The notes below the pieces were generated by a model. The model did no database searches. It saw only the letters and a program-made list of their open reading frames with translations, and had not been told where the DNA came from. A DNA stretch of 64,000 bases from Macrostomum hystrix. Its lineage: Eukaryota > Platyhelminthes > Macrostomidae. The stretch is taken from NCBI GenBank assembly GCA_950097015.1, contig CATNEN010000024.1, positions 3,830,501 through 3,894,500 of the forward strand, written 5' to 3'. A program made the position numbers and the translations under genes. Each line of letters begins with the position of its first letter. Position 1 is the first letter of the stretch. Below, in pieces: positions 46,921 to 63,307 of the stretch.

Positions 46921-47615
46921 AAAAACTATAAAAATATTTTCTCTCTGCAAGCCACGCTGATTTCATTACAGTCGGGGTGTCTGGAGGCTAAGAATTTCTA
47001 TTGTTAATAAAATCAAGTATACAGAATACGACAGTGTTAATAGGCAATGTTAACTATTTTACGAGTAGATACTTACATTTGATACAATCATTTGCAAAGT
47101 CATGATTGCTGTTCAGAGCTCTCCAAAGCTGAAAGTTGGATAGGTAAAAATAGTTAAATAGGCTAAACACGTATATACATCTACTCGAAACGGGTATGTG
47201 TTAAGTAAGGGTATATTTTACTTATTACTTTATTTAACTATACCATATACTGTACTTTACTTCATACAAAATTAATTTGCAATTTCGCTACATCTTCGTA
47301 TTAATCTGGATCACTTAATGTAGTAATAGTACTTAAAATGTAGTTTAGAACCAAAACGTTCTAAATTAATTAGAAAAAAACGAATAAAAAACAGCACTCA
47401 GAAATTTGCATTTTATAGCAGCGTTTAATTTTTCCGTAAAACCCAGATTACAAGCAGAATAAGCAGAAGAAGAAATGCACAACAACTAGTATTAGTCACT
47501 ACACAGCGTAGATCTCATAATTCAAAGGAAAATTGGCTGGGCAATGAAAAGCAGGTCAGTGTAATTTATTTCAACATTTAAGGACTGCAACTAAACCGAA
47601 GTTCCACAAGCCGAT
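46921..47615. other. AT-rich spacer
   Basis: No gene or repeat recognised. A TTTATT near 47563 (AATAAA on the minus strand) could terminate PPIH transcripts. Confidence 0.35.
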
Positions 47616-48345
47616 ATTGCAGGACTGGGTGTGAAATGGCGGAGGGCGACCCAACATGGCAGAACTGGGTGTGAAGGGCAGAGGGCAACCCAACATTGCA
47701 GGACTGGGTGTTAAGGGCAGAGGGCAACCCAACATTGCAGGACTGGGTGTTAAGGGCAGAGGGCAACCCAACACTGCAGGACTGGGTGTTAAGGGCAGAG
47801 GGCAACCCAACATTACAGGACTGGGTGTTAAGGACAGAGGGCAACCCAACATTGCAGGACTGGGTGTGAAGGGCAGAGGGCAACCCAACATTGCAGGACT
47901 AGGTGTTAAGGACAAAGGGCAACCCAACATTGCAGGACTGGGTGTTAAGGGCAGAGGGCAACCCAACATTGCAGGACTGGGTGTTAAGGGCAGAGGGCAA
48001 CCCAACATTGCAGGACTGGGTGTTAAGGACAGAGGGCAACCCAACATTGCAGGACTAGGTGTGAAGGGCAGAGGGCAACCCAACATTGCAGGACTAGGTG
48101 TGAAGGGCAGAGGGCAACCCAACATTGCAGGACTAGGTGTGAAGGGCAGAGGGCAACCCAACATTGCAGGACTGGGTGTTAAGGACAGAGGGCAAACCAA
48201 CATTGCAGGACTAGGTGTGAAGGGCAGAGGGCAACCCAACATTACAGGACTGGGTGTTAAGGGCAGAGGGCAAACCAACATTGCAGGACTGGGTGTTAAG
48301 GGTAGAGGGCAATCCAACATTGCAGGACTGAATGTTAAGGCTGCA
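47615..48345. repeat. 39-bp minisatellite, about 18 units
   Basis: Unit GGCAACCCAACATTGCAGGA plus CTGGGTGTTAAGGGCAGAG. Since 39 is 13 codons, it reads as GRGQPNIAGLGVK on the plus strand. It begins about 115 bp after the PPIH stop and would be in its 3' UTR or just beyond. Confidence 0.95.
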
Positions 48346-48457
48346 ACCCGACACATTGCACCGGGAGCACGCGGAAGGAATTGTGTTCGGGCGGGCTGGG
48401 CGATTCTGAGACCGCATCTTGCGAAACGAATGAGCGGCGAAGAGCAGCAAATGTGGA

Positions 48458-49027
48458 CTACATTTCTCCGCACTGGGCAATGAGCACCTGAACTTTGGGC
48501 TTGTTGTTAGCCCCAATAGGTACATTCTCAATCTTTCTAAGCACAAGTTGACCATCAACCAGCTGGCCAAATACCACGTGCTTTTTGTCAAGAAAGTCGC
48601 AGGCGTCGCAGGTAATAAAAAACTGGCAGCCGTTGCTGTCCCGGCCAGAATTAGCCATAGACAGCATGCCGGCGCAGGAATGTGCGCAGCTGAAATTCTC
48701 GTCGGCGAAAGCGCCGCCGTAGATGCTGCAGACCCCGGTGCCGTCGCCATTGATGAAGTCGCCGCCTTGCACCATGAAGCCTTTGATGACGCGATGAAAT
48801 GCCGAGCCTTTGTAGCCCAGGGGGACGCCATCTTTGCAGAACTCGCCGGTGCAGAATTGGCGAAAATTTTCAGCCGTCTTCGGCACTACATCGGCAAAGA
48901 GTTCAAACTGCATGCGACCAATCTCTTGGCCACCGACTGTGATGTCAAAGAACACAACAGGATTCTTCGGATTGTTCATGCGCTCCGCCACAGCGGGCAG
49001 CGGAAAGTCGCTGCCGGAACCGGACAT
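48458..49027 (-). CDS. PPIH: Cyclophilin H (spliceosomal peptidyl-prolyl isomerase)
   Basis: A single uninterrupted exon of 189 residues (human PPIH 177), closest to PPIH, the U4/U6.U5 snRNP cyclophilin that binds PRPF4. Shared signatures are [48 protein letters not shown] and the C-terminus IAQCGEM. Catalytic residues are kept in [15 protein letters not shown] (Arg, Phe, Met, Gln). The Trp that contacts cyclosporin A in cyclophilin A is Phe here ([12 protein letters not shown]). The N-terminal 25 residues ([16 protein letters not shown]) are lineage-specific. The ATG at 49027 lies 8 nt after CCCCTGCCAG, an acceptor-like site. Confidence 0.95.
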   Translation of the reverse strand: MSGSGSDFPLPAVAERMNNPKNPVVFFDITVGGQEIGRMQFELFADVVPKTAENFRQFCTGEFCKDGVPLGYKGSAFHRVIKGFMVQGGDFINGDGTGVCSIYGGAFADENFSCAHSCAGMLSMANSGRDSNGCQFFITCDACDFLDKKHVVFGQLVDGQLVLRKIENVPIGANNKPKVQVLIAQCGEM

Positions 49028-49154
49028 GGCAGCTGCTGGCAGGGGAAATTTAGGAGCAAATTTTACGGAATCACTATAGTATTCACAAAATTTCACTATT
49101 GCTAATTACATCATAGAGGCTGAAGGAGGGGACTATTTCGGAGCCGTTGATGAA

Positions 49155-49805
49155 TTGGAGAGGATAATGGCAGAGCCATGGAAGGATAATGGCAGAGCCG
49201 CTGAAGGATATTGGCAGAGCCGCTGAAGGATATTGGCAGAGCCGCTGAAGGATATTGGCAGAGCCGCTGAAGGATAATGGCAGAGCCGCTGAAGGATATT
49301 GGCAGAGCCGCTGAAGGATAATGGCAGAGCCAAGGAAGGATATTGGCAGAGCCGCTGAAGGATAATGGCAGAGCCATGGAAGGATATTGGCAGAGCCGCT
49401 GAAGGATAATGGCAGAGCCGCTGAAGGATAATGGCAGAGTCGCTGAAGGACATTGGCAGAGCCATGGAAGGATATTGGCAGAGCCGCTGAAAGATAATGG
49501 CAGAGCCATGGAAGGATAATGGCAGAGCCGCTGAAGGATAATGGCAGAGCCGCTGAAGGATAATGGCAGAGCCGCTGAAGGATAATGGCAGAGCCATGGA
49601 AGGATATTGGCAGAGCCGCTGAAGGATAATGGCAGAGCCGCTGAAGGATAATGGCAGAGCCGCTGAAGGATAATGGCAGAGCTGCTGAAGTATATTGGCA
49701 GAGCCGCTGAAGGATAATGGCAGAGCCATGGAAGGATATTGGCAGAGCCGCTGAAGGATATTGGCAGAGCCATGGAAGGATATTGGCAGTCTAATGGCAC
49801 AGCCG
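49155..49805. repeat. 22-bp minisatellite, about 30 units
   Basis: Unit GGCAGAGCCGCTGAAGGATA plus AT. Nearly all variation is at two places: GCCGCT versus GCCATG, and GGATAAT versus GGATATT. It lies directly upstream of PPIH. Confidence 0.95.
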
Positions 49806-50405
49806 CTATAACGGATATTGGCACAGCCATTATAATGGACTGGGGTGATAATTGCAGAGCCGCTGAAGGACTGGAGAAAAAAGCGAAAAGAATAAAAATG
49901 TTCACCAGAAAACATGGGATAAATATACTTGGCTTACAAGTGGGATCAATAATGTGCGAAAATGCGAGTTGATTACAATTATTTAAGCAAAAAAATAAAC
50001 TACGAGCTTACTAATTTAATATCGATTATTTATTGACAACAAAAGCCGACCGAACATTCTAATTTGGATCGACTGCTGAACAGATACTTTTTGATCAAGT
50101 TGAATACGAGTAAAATAAACAACCATGGTGTAGATTGCAAATTGAACACACTAAGGACAGTAAAAGCGAAAATGCATTGAATACATGTAACGCAGCAAAT
50201 GCCATAAAATGGTTACAAAATTATTTTCACATGCATTTTAAGCCCCCTGTAAATACACCAATAATAGATGCAGCTGTATTAAGAGTACATAAACATCAAG
50301 CCGCCACACAAAAAGAACCATTGCTTGAACACTTTGAACAAACAAAGTTTAAAAATAAAAAAACATGCATTTTTGTGGAGTCAGTGCTCAGAACTTCAGT
50401 TCAAA
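49806..50405. other. AT-rich spacer downstream of PCNA copy A
   Basis: No gene. TTATTTATTG near 50025 (AATAAA on minus) is a possible poly(A) signal for PCNA copy A, about 380 nt after its stop. Confidence 0.35.
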
Positions 50406-50409
50406 CGCC

Positions 50410-52240
<1,831 letters not shown>

Positions 52241-52245
52241 ATGCC

Positions 52246-56110
<3,865 letters not shown>

Positions 56111-56123
56111 AAACAATCGCAAT

Positions 56124-57772
56124 CTACTCCACATCGGCCAGCGGCTTGTAATTCTTCAGCTCCGGATAGTGACTGGCCTCAGACTCCAGATGCCGCTTGG
56201 TCTCCTCCATCTGGCTCTGTAGTCGGGGCGGCATCCGGGCCCAGACGTCGCTGAACATCTCCAACGGATTTGGCTTCGGTCGTTTCTCAGCCTGGGCAAA
56301 TTTCTGCAGCACACGCTTCCTAATAGCCTGCTTCGCTGCCGTCTCCTGCTCATCATTCCACCAGCCTCGTTTGGTGAGAAATTTGCGCATTCGCAGTATG
56401 GGATTATCCTCGCGATCCCAGAAGCTCAGCTCGTCGATGGAACTGTTTAGGAAAATGCAGTGGGAAAAAGCACCTATGATTATAGCTGAACTGTAAATAA
56501 CTATAAACTTATTTGTGGGTACACACAATGTATAATTATAATACTCGAAGTGGGCTGTGGGTACTGAAGGGCATTGGCGACAGTCTACCCGAAGCCAGCG
56601 AGGAAACAATTCTGCCCCGTTTGGCTGTCCTATGTGTACATTGGAACAAGTAAGTAATGACTAGATGACGAGGCATTAACTGATACACTCAGAGGTACAT
56701 GGATACTAGAGGTTTACCCCAAACTTTATCTATATTTTATATATAAATTAAGCACGCACCGATATGCTGAGCTATCATCAGAGGTGCTGTGATGCCCCAG
56801 TCGGTAGGTCATCATCTCAATCAGGGTGGGTCGCATCTCGGACAAACACAACTGTCTAGCGCGTTGCGTGACTTCAAACAGAGCAAAAACATCGTTGCCA
56901 TCGACTCGGACTGTCGGTATGCCAAAAGCCGGCCCCCGAATGGCGATACCATCACCGCGGTACTGATCTGATGTTGGCGTAGATATAGCGTAGCCATTGT
57001 TGCGACAGACAAACATCACCGGACAGTCCAAGGTGGCGGCAAAATTCAAAGCGGCATGAGCGTCGCCCTCCGAAGCGGAGCCATCGCCAAAGTAGCAGAC
57101 AACGCACAGGCCGTTTTGCATTCGTTTGAAAGCGTAGGCGGCGCCGCTAGCCTGAGGCATTTGGGTAGCTAATGGCGAAGACACTGTCACAAAACTGTGA
57201 TCCTTGCTGCCATAATGTACAGGCATCTGGCGGCCACGATTTATGTCGTTATCGTTTGAGTAGCACTGGTCCATGAATTTTTCTAGCTCCATGCCGCGTT
57301 GCATTAGAACGCCAGACTCGCGATACTGGCAGAATACTAGGTCGTTCGGATTAAGCGCGGCGGCGTGGGCCACAATGCCCTCCTCGCCAAAACTAGTCAT
57401 ATAGAAACTGATGCGCCCCTGGCGCTGCGAGTCGTAAAGAATCTTGTCCATTGTGTTCAACTGAAGCATGTTGTCGTAGACTTTTAAACAGAGTTCCTTG
57501 TCTTTAGCTAGGGTCGGTTCCGGCGCGCCTTGGACAAGATCGCCACGCCGATTGACCAGCCGAAATACTGGGATGCCTTCGAAGTTTTCCGGATGAATGA
57601 AGTCCAGCTGGGCGGTAAAGCTGGATCTCGAGCCAGGAAACATTGGCTTTTCATCGTCTGGTGAGGTACTGGCAGCTAAAGGTGGCGGATTTGAAAGAAG
57701 TTGTCGAGTGCTGGCCAGGCTAGGGAGCCGGCGCAGCAGACTCTGCTGCAGGCGACAGGCAAAAGTTAAAGC
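56124..57772 (-). CDS. BCKDHA: Branched-chain 2-oxoacid dehydrogenase E1 alpha
   Basis: Exons 57772-56760 and 56442-56124 (donor TATCG|GTGCGT, acceptor CCTAAACAG|T) give 443 residues in phase (human precursor 445). It is the thiamine-diphosphate E1 alpha subunit of the mitochondrial BCKDH complex, which decarboxylates keto acids from Leu, Ile and Val. The ThDP motif is [20 protein letters not shown]...NN. The phosphorylation loop [15 protein letters not shown] is intact, including the serines targeted by BCKDH kinase. Also seen: [18 protein letters not shown] and GRQMPVHYG. The 5' frame is Arg/Leu/Ser-rich like a mitochondrial leader but has no ATG. It begins at a strong acceptor (TTTTTTTTGCAG|GCT), so a short first exon lies upstream and was not found. 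Confidence 0.95.
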
Positions 57773-57789
57773 CTGCAAAAAAAATTGGC

Positions 57790-58640
57790 ATGAGCTTGAG
57801 CTTTCTATTTTGCCTCCCTAAACTCCAAACATATCCTAGCAGACAATGTTTGTCATTGTCTAGATTCTTGGATATTTGCATTTTTAAATAATAAAACTAT
57901 CGCTGATCCATCTTTCTAACAGAAGCTAAAATAAAACACTAAAACTAAAAACAAATAAAGCAGTTATAAAACGCCACTAAATTAAACTGAATAAATTTTG
58001 TTTTAATTTTGTTAGACAACAATTAACTGTCTTATATACAACACTTCAACTACATTAAATAGAATTGTAAGTTGAATAACACATTGTATTATATTAAATT
58101 TCTTTTCATTAAATGTTTTAATAAAAGCTCTGTTTGATTAACAACATACACAATTAGTAATGCATTATCTCACCAGACTATCCTATGCATTGATTGCTAT
58201 TCTCATTTCATCCTTTTTTATATATCACTGCTGCTTGTAATTTCTTTAGTATGCATGCATCTTGGTCAAGTGTATATATGTTTTCCAGATATTAATGTAT
58301 CCAGTGCTCAACTATTTCACAATACTGATTAAGACTCACATATGACACTTAAAAACTGTGTTAATTTAATATTTAATATTTAATAATTGAATTTAACAAT
58401 TCACTATTACCTTTGTCCTAGTGCAAAAACAAAAAAATTATAATGTAGTTTACTATTCTATTCTATGAGTATTTCCAGAGGCCATTGTAGAACATTGATC
58501 TTTTATTTTCTGTGTGCACAGCAGTAGCAAAAAAGGCAAACGTAGGGTAAGCCTAGGTTAAAAGGGTAACCAACCTAGAGCTTTAAATGAGTCTGTAGAG
58601 GATATGCCTTGTGCTGTCACTTTTGCACAACTTCATGCTT
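57790..58640. other. AT-rich sequence upstream of BCKDHA
   Basis: Should contain the missing first BCKDHA exon or its SL site, but I cannot identify it. No other feature seen. Confidence 0.35.
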
Positions 58641-58642
58641 GT

Positions 58643-58687
58643 AATGTCCAGTGGATTGCATATTGGCCATGCAATCCACTGGACATT
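58643..58687. repeat. Perfect 19-bp stem, 7-nt loop hairpin
   Basis: AATGTCCAGTGGATTGCAT is followed after ATTGGCC by its exact complement. The stem is too short for a standard microRNA precursor. Confidence 0.85.
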
Positions 58688-58839
58688 TGCATCATTCTTC
58701 ACCTACTAATTATTTCAGGCAGCATTGTTCATACATAAGACAAGTAATTGATATACTGGACAATCAATAAATGTGATTAATAACTTAATAACTTAATAGC
58801 TTAACTTAATAACTTAATAACTAAATTAATCCATCTGGA

Positions 58840-59100
58840 CCCCTGGAAACAGGCACCTCACACACAGCAGCAAGCCAAGCAGGGAAGGGGGTGGCAGCTG
58901 GAGTGCCACTTACCTCAGGCCCACACACGCACAGAGCAGACCAAACCAGGGGAGGACTTAGATGCCTGGGTAGGGACGAGAGGACCAAGCCACGCGCGCA
59001 GACAACTGGTGAAACCTCACCACTCAGAGCATGCATGGCTGGTGCACACCTGCCCCACCCAAGCCCCAAACAAGCAGGCATGCCGAAGGCAAGGGTTAAG
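58840..59100. other. GC-rich island in AT-rich DNA, unidentified
   Basis: Composition changes sharply (GGAAGGGGGTGGCAGCTGG, CACACGCACAGAGC). It abuts the SINE below. It may be part of a mobile element; no domain was found in either strand. Confidence 0.3.
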
Positions 59101-59104
59101 CTAT

Positions 59105-59275
59105 TTTAAATTAGCTTTGGTTGCACATAATAAGGTGCATCTCCGCAAGTCACTATTTCGTAGACCCCCAACTAAGCCCAGAAATAATCGTGACTTGGAG
59201 AGAGAAACGAACCAGCAAACATTGGAAAGTGAGGCAGCGACATTAGCCACTGACCCACTTACCCCCTTCTGATAG
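59105..59275 (-). repeat. tRNA-derived SINE-like element, third type
   Basis: On the minus strand, GGGTCAGTGGCTAATGTCGC and GCTGGTTCGTTTCTCTC have A-box and B-box character at pol III spacing. The sequence after them (CAAGTCACGATTATTTCTGG) matches neither family 1 nor family 2. Confidence 0.45.
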
Positions 59276-60280
59276 ACCACAGTTGGTGCATTGACAGACC
59301 ACAGTCAAAGCACGGATAGCGCAGTTTGTCCCCTTAAAATTTCTTTCTGGACAGACTATGCCACTTTCATGGTATGCTAATTTGTTAGGTTTACAACTTT
59401 GGGATAATTGCATGGTTATTTGTCAGCATACAAAAGCATTTTCTTGGCATACCTAGCACACAAATGGATTGATCCAGACTAGCTATAGATTGTTGCTTAC
59501 TGATTTTGACCCAATGCACGTGTTTCTGCATGGCATTCTAGCATACACTAGTGTGCAATTTGAAAAACTTTCTAAGTTTGGTGTGCAAAACTAATTTTCC
59601 CTATTTTCTTTTAATTATGCACTAACCTGTTATAGACTATGGGTATGCTTTAGTGTTATACTGTTGGGCAAATTATTTGAAAAACAGTAGCTTACATTAC
59701 TGTAGCTTTAGTCACTGCTTTTTTAATAGCTTACATGGGACTGGTAACTCTCTATTAAAACATAGTAAGTAACCTTACTTCTGCTACTCATGATTTTCAC
59801 AGGTGCCTAGGAAAAATGCTAATTATTGCAAAACTTAGTGAATAATATTGCAAGTCTGTCATAAACTGAAATTTGAGTAACTCTATTACATTTAACAAAT
59901 GGCCATTTCTGATAATAATAAATAAAACTGAAATTTTAAAACTTTAAAGGCAAAGCACATTTTTAATAAAACATAACAACTTAACAAGTATTGTCGGGCT
60001 TAATATATAAGCATAAGACAAGCAGTTATGCAAGCTTTAGTTAGTTAATACAATAGGTTAGTTGAATGGATATACAAGTTTTTTTTTGTTTTTATTACAA
60101 ATATATATTGCCAACATAAACTTTTCTATACAGTAAATCTATGCATCAAAAATCTAACTTCAATTAACTTTCCTACTTTTCTTTAGTATAGAAAAAATGC
60201 AAATTATTTGACAACAACAAATGGACTCTAACTTTTACAATTCCTATATTTTTTCCTCAATCTTGAATCTACAGATGTTA
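59276..60280. other. AT-rich spacer
   Basis: No gene, RNA or element recognised. Confidence 0.35.
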
Positions 60281-60288
60281 AATATAGT

Positions 60289-60854
60289 CCATAGTCCGGA
60301 TCATGTCGTTTACGCCGGAGATCTCCGGCGTAAATCTGGTTTGGGATCGGAGGCTGGCGTAAGTGCTTGGCGTAAGTATAGGCCAAAATGTGCCTTGGCG
60401 TAAGTGCTTGGCGTAAGTACATGGCATAAATCAAGTGGCGTAAATGTTAGCACAAATGAGATCATTCACGATCAAATGTATCACTATAGAACATAACACA
60501 TTTGCGTTAATTATGATGTTTGCGTTAATTAGGAGCAGCATTAAAACAAAGTTCATTAAAATATTGCAGTTCGTATAAATGAGATATCAGAATATCTATT
60601 GTAGGATAGCAAAAGTTTTTTTAGCTTTAAGATGCTTACTTTGATACTTGATTCAGAATTTGCAACTTGTAAGATTTTTAAACAGTTGCAACTTCTGAAT
60701 TTAATTAATCACCGATTAACATGATTTGTGAAGGATTTTTTTTTGGGTGGCGTAAGTCAGAGGGACCTTTTTTTGGTTGGCTCAAGTCTGGCGTAAGTGC
60801 CAAAAAATGTTGGATTTTTCCTCCGGCGTAAGTCCTGCATGATCCGGACTATGG
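60289..60854. mobile_element. Non-autonomous hAT-like element (MITE) with 8-bp TSD
   Basis: The 17-bp terminal inverted repeat CCATAGTCCGGATCATG is perfect at both ends, with pairing continuing to CGCCGGAG. AATATAGT flanks the element on both sides (60281-60288 and 60855-60862), an 8-bp target duplication as in the hAT superfamily. GGCGTAAGT words are repeated inside both ends. There is no transposase. Confidence 0.88.
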
Positions 60855-60862
60855 AATATAGT

Positions 60863-61680
60863 ATATATATGAAGTGCAATACAATCTTAACTTTTGTATT
60901 ACACTTCTAATTGTTCATTTTCCATTGTCCTTTGTGCAGGGTTAGGGTCTTATGCTAGGATCATACATGCGCAACCTTAGCCGGCCAAGCGACTAAGTTT
61001 TTGCTCTATTTACAACTTAGTTTGCTCTCATTTGCTCTCTTTTTCTCTCCCCTTTTTTCTTTTCTTCATGTCTTCCTTTTTTGTCCCTTGGTCCCCCCTT
61101 TGACTTTTTTGCACTTGGTTGATTGGTTTTTGTGACTTACCTTGCTTGGCCCTTGTTTTACCTGGTTTGGCCGGGTTGGCCGGGTGTTGCAAATGTATGG
61201 CTAGGATTAGGGGACACAGACAGTGCACAGACAGCACACAGATGGTGCACATTTCTTGTCAAAAAACTATTATGGTGGACATTGTGCCACTTTACTGACT
61301 TATGGCTCCTATGCATGTACTCCTATGGTATCAGGTGTGTTTGATGTCAGTAGGCCCCTAAAACTGATTGGCTAAAGTTATATACATTGCATTAACATTT
61401 GTAAGCTACTAAGTAATGGGGATGCCCAACACTGGCTATAGAAACAAAAATTAAATTATACCAAGGCAAAATATATTTTAAATATAAGTTGCAAATTGTG
61501 CTTTACATAGCTTTTTATAAAAGTTGAAAACCTAAAACATTAAAGTGCTAAATTATACTAATTATTTTTAGGTCTAAATTAGCTAATTAAATACCATACC
61601 TAGCTGTACTAGGCTTCTACTATAGCATCTAACTCATATAAGGCATTCTGTTGTATCAACAAACATAGAAAAGTTATAAA
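60863..61680. other. AT-rich spacer
   Basis: Contains a pyrimidine-rich run near 61030-61090. No gene recognised. Confidence 0.35.
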
Positions 61681-61686
61681 AATGGT

Positions 61687-61732
61687 AGTTGTTATTTGTC
61701 CGGTTAACCGGTTAACCGGACAAATAACAACT
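61687..61732. repeat. 46-bp perfect palindrome, no spacer
   Basis: Two 23-bp arms meet directly. The centre is CCGGTTAACCGGTTAACCGG. It could extrude as a cruciform. Confidence 0.93.
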
Positions 61733-61905
61733 GCCTATAAAAATAGCATATTACCATAACCATAAGGCATAACATGGTTATTTATAATACTACAAAAATT
61801 AAAAAATACGAGCTACACAGTAACAAGTCGTCAATAGCGATTATGACCGACAAATAGTCGGACATCTTACAAGCAGACAACTAAAACAAGGAACAGGGAA
61901 CAAAA

Positions 61906-61980
61906 ATGGCGGCCAAAGTCGCGGGTGGCGACGACAGCGCGTTGAGCTTGACGAGTAACGTTTTGAAATTTAGGCTTTAG
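61906..61980 (+). CDS. Short ORF, possible first exon of a plus-strand gene
   Basis: AACAAAAATGGCGGCC is a good initiation context, and the codons (MAAKVAGGDDSALSLTS) are GC-rich in AT-rich surroundings, like the coding exons of this window. An in-frame GACGA|GTAACG could be a donor before the TAG. No continuation exon was identified, so this is tentative. Confidence 0.25.
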   Translation: MAAKVAGGDDSALSLTSNVLKFRL

Positions 61981-61989
61981 TTTTGCCTA

Positions 61990-62905
61990 CTTTAACAAAG
62001 CGTTTTCTTCTTATCGTCGATTAATTATATGTTTAACTTACATTGGCGTATCGAAGAAACAGCAGGATTCTAATTGCAGAATTTTTTAAAATAAGGATTG
62101 CGTATGCGTCTACATCGTGGTTTGACTCATTGGAAGTCAGTGGCCAAGTGTAGCCACTGTCCCGATAGTCGGGCATTTTTCTACATATATAGTTCACTCT
62201 AAGTAATCTTTTTTTCAAGGCGGTAGAGACCTCATCTATAAATATCAGGTAGAGAAGTTTGAGAAGACGCTCTTCCTTATGTCAACTCAATTCTGCAATT
62301 TTCAGACTGCAAGTACATGTAAATAACGTCAACACTCAAACAATACTCGTAATCATAAGATGATTTGAATTGTGCTAGCTTGGTCTAGCAATACAAAATT
62401 CTTGCCTGAAAATGTTCATCTCGTTAACTGTTAAGTGTAAATTATGCTGATATAATGCGAGTTACACCATAAATTATTAATTCATAATCTATAGTTGAAT
62501 GCTAAATAAATAGTGAGTGTTTTAAGAAGATCATTCGGTCGAATAATGCGTCAGTTGTACTAAATTAAAAAGTCATTTGTGGAGGTGAACAGCTCTCGCA
62601 TAAAAGAAATTGATTTACGACGATGCTGAAAATGTAAATCTACAGTTTGAACAACAGAATAGCATAGAATACAATATTACTAGCTTTTTTTGCCCGTTGT
62701 TTTTGGGGCAGAAATTTAAAGCAAAGCAGTAAGCAATTCACGTCTCTGTATTAACTTTATAGTGAAGGTCACCATTTATTTATTTACTGCATTAATGAAA
62801 AGTGAAGAGTTTGTTTAAGGGCGTTTTAAGTAAAAAATAAGTGAAAAGTTTGTCCAAACAGCCCCCTCTTGATTACTTCTTTAGAAACATGTCTCTTAGC
62901 CACTC
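61990..62905. other. AT-rich spacer
   Basis: No gene or repeat recognised. Confidence 0.35.
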
Positions 62906-62916
62906 CTCTATACAGT

Positions 62917-63155
62917 CAGTGGCAGATCCAGGAATTTTGTTTTGGGGCGGTCTGTCAGGGGAGCGCCATGAGAATCACAGAGGGGGTGCCAGCGGCCGAA
63001 AAAGGGCGCCAGGAGCCAAGAAAGGGCGCCAGCGGCTGAAAAACGGGAGCCAGCGGCTGAAAAAGGTGCGCCAGCGGCTGGTGGGGGCATCTTATTCCCA
63101 TGATTAAAATTTAGGGGGGCGACTGCCCCCCCGCCCCCCCCTAAATCTGCCTCTG
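62917..63155. mobile_element. Short hAT-like element with 8-bp TSD
   Basis: The end CAGTGGCAGATCCAGG pairs imperfectly with CAGAGGCAGATTTAGG read from the other end. The CAGNGGC-type terminus is typical of hAT elements. TATACAGT is present on both sides (62909-62916, 63156-63163). The 239-bp interior contains GCCAGCGGCTGAAAAA-type tandem words and a C-run. Confidence 0.88.
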
Positions 63156-63307
63156 TATACAGTATGCATGTACACGCGTATACATAAGGAAAATAGCCAT
63201 GGCATAACAATAACAATGTCAAAGAAACAAAATTAAACTGTTTCAGAGTTCAGAGTTAGACAGGTCAAGGTCAATTCGTGACTACTTTTCTATTAATTGC
63301 TTGCGAG

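Noticed and set aside
47571-48483. 300-codon minus ORF and 275-codon plus ORF
   Set aside because: 39-bp array with 13-codon periodicity; the ends run into PPIH in the wrong frame or strand.
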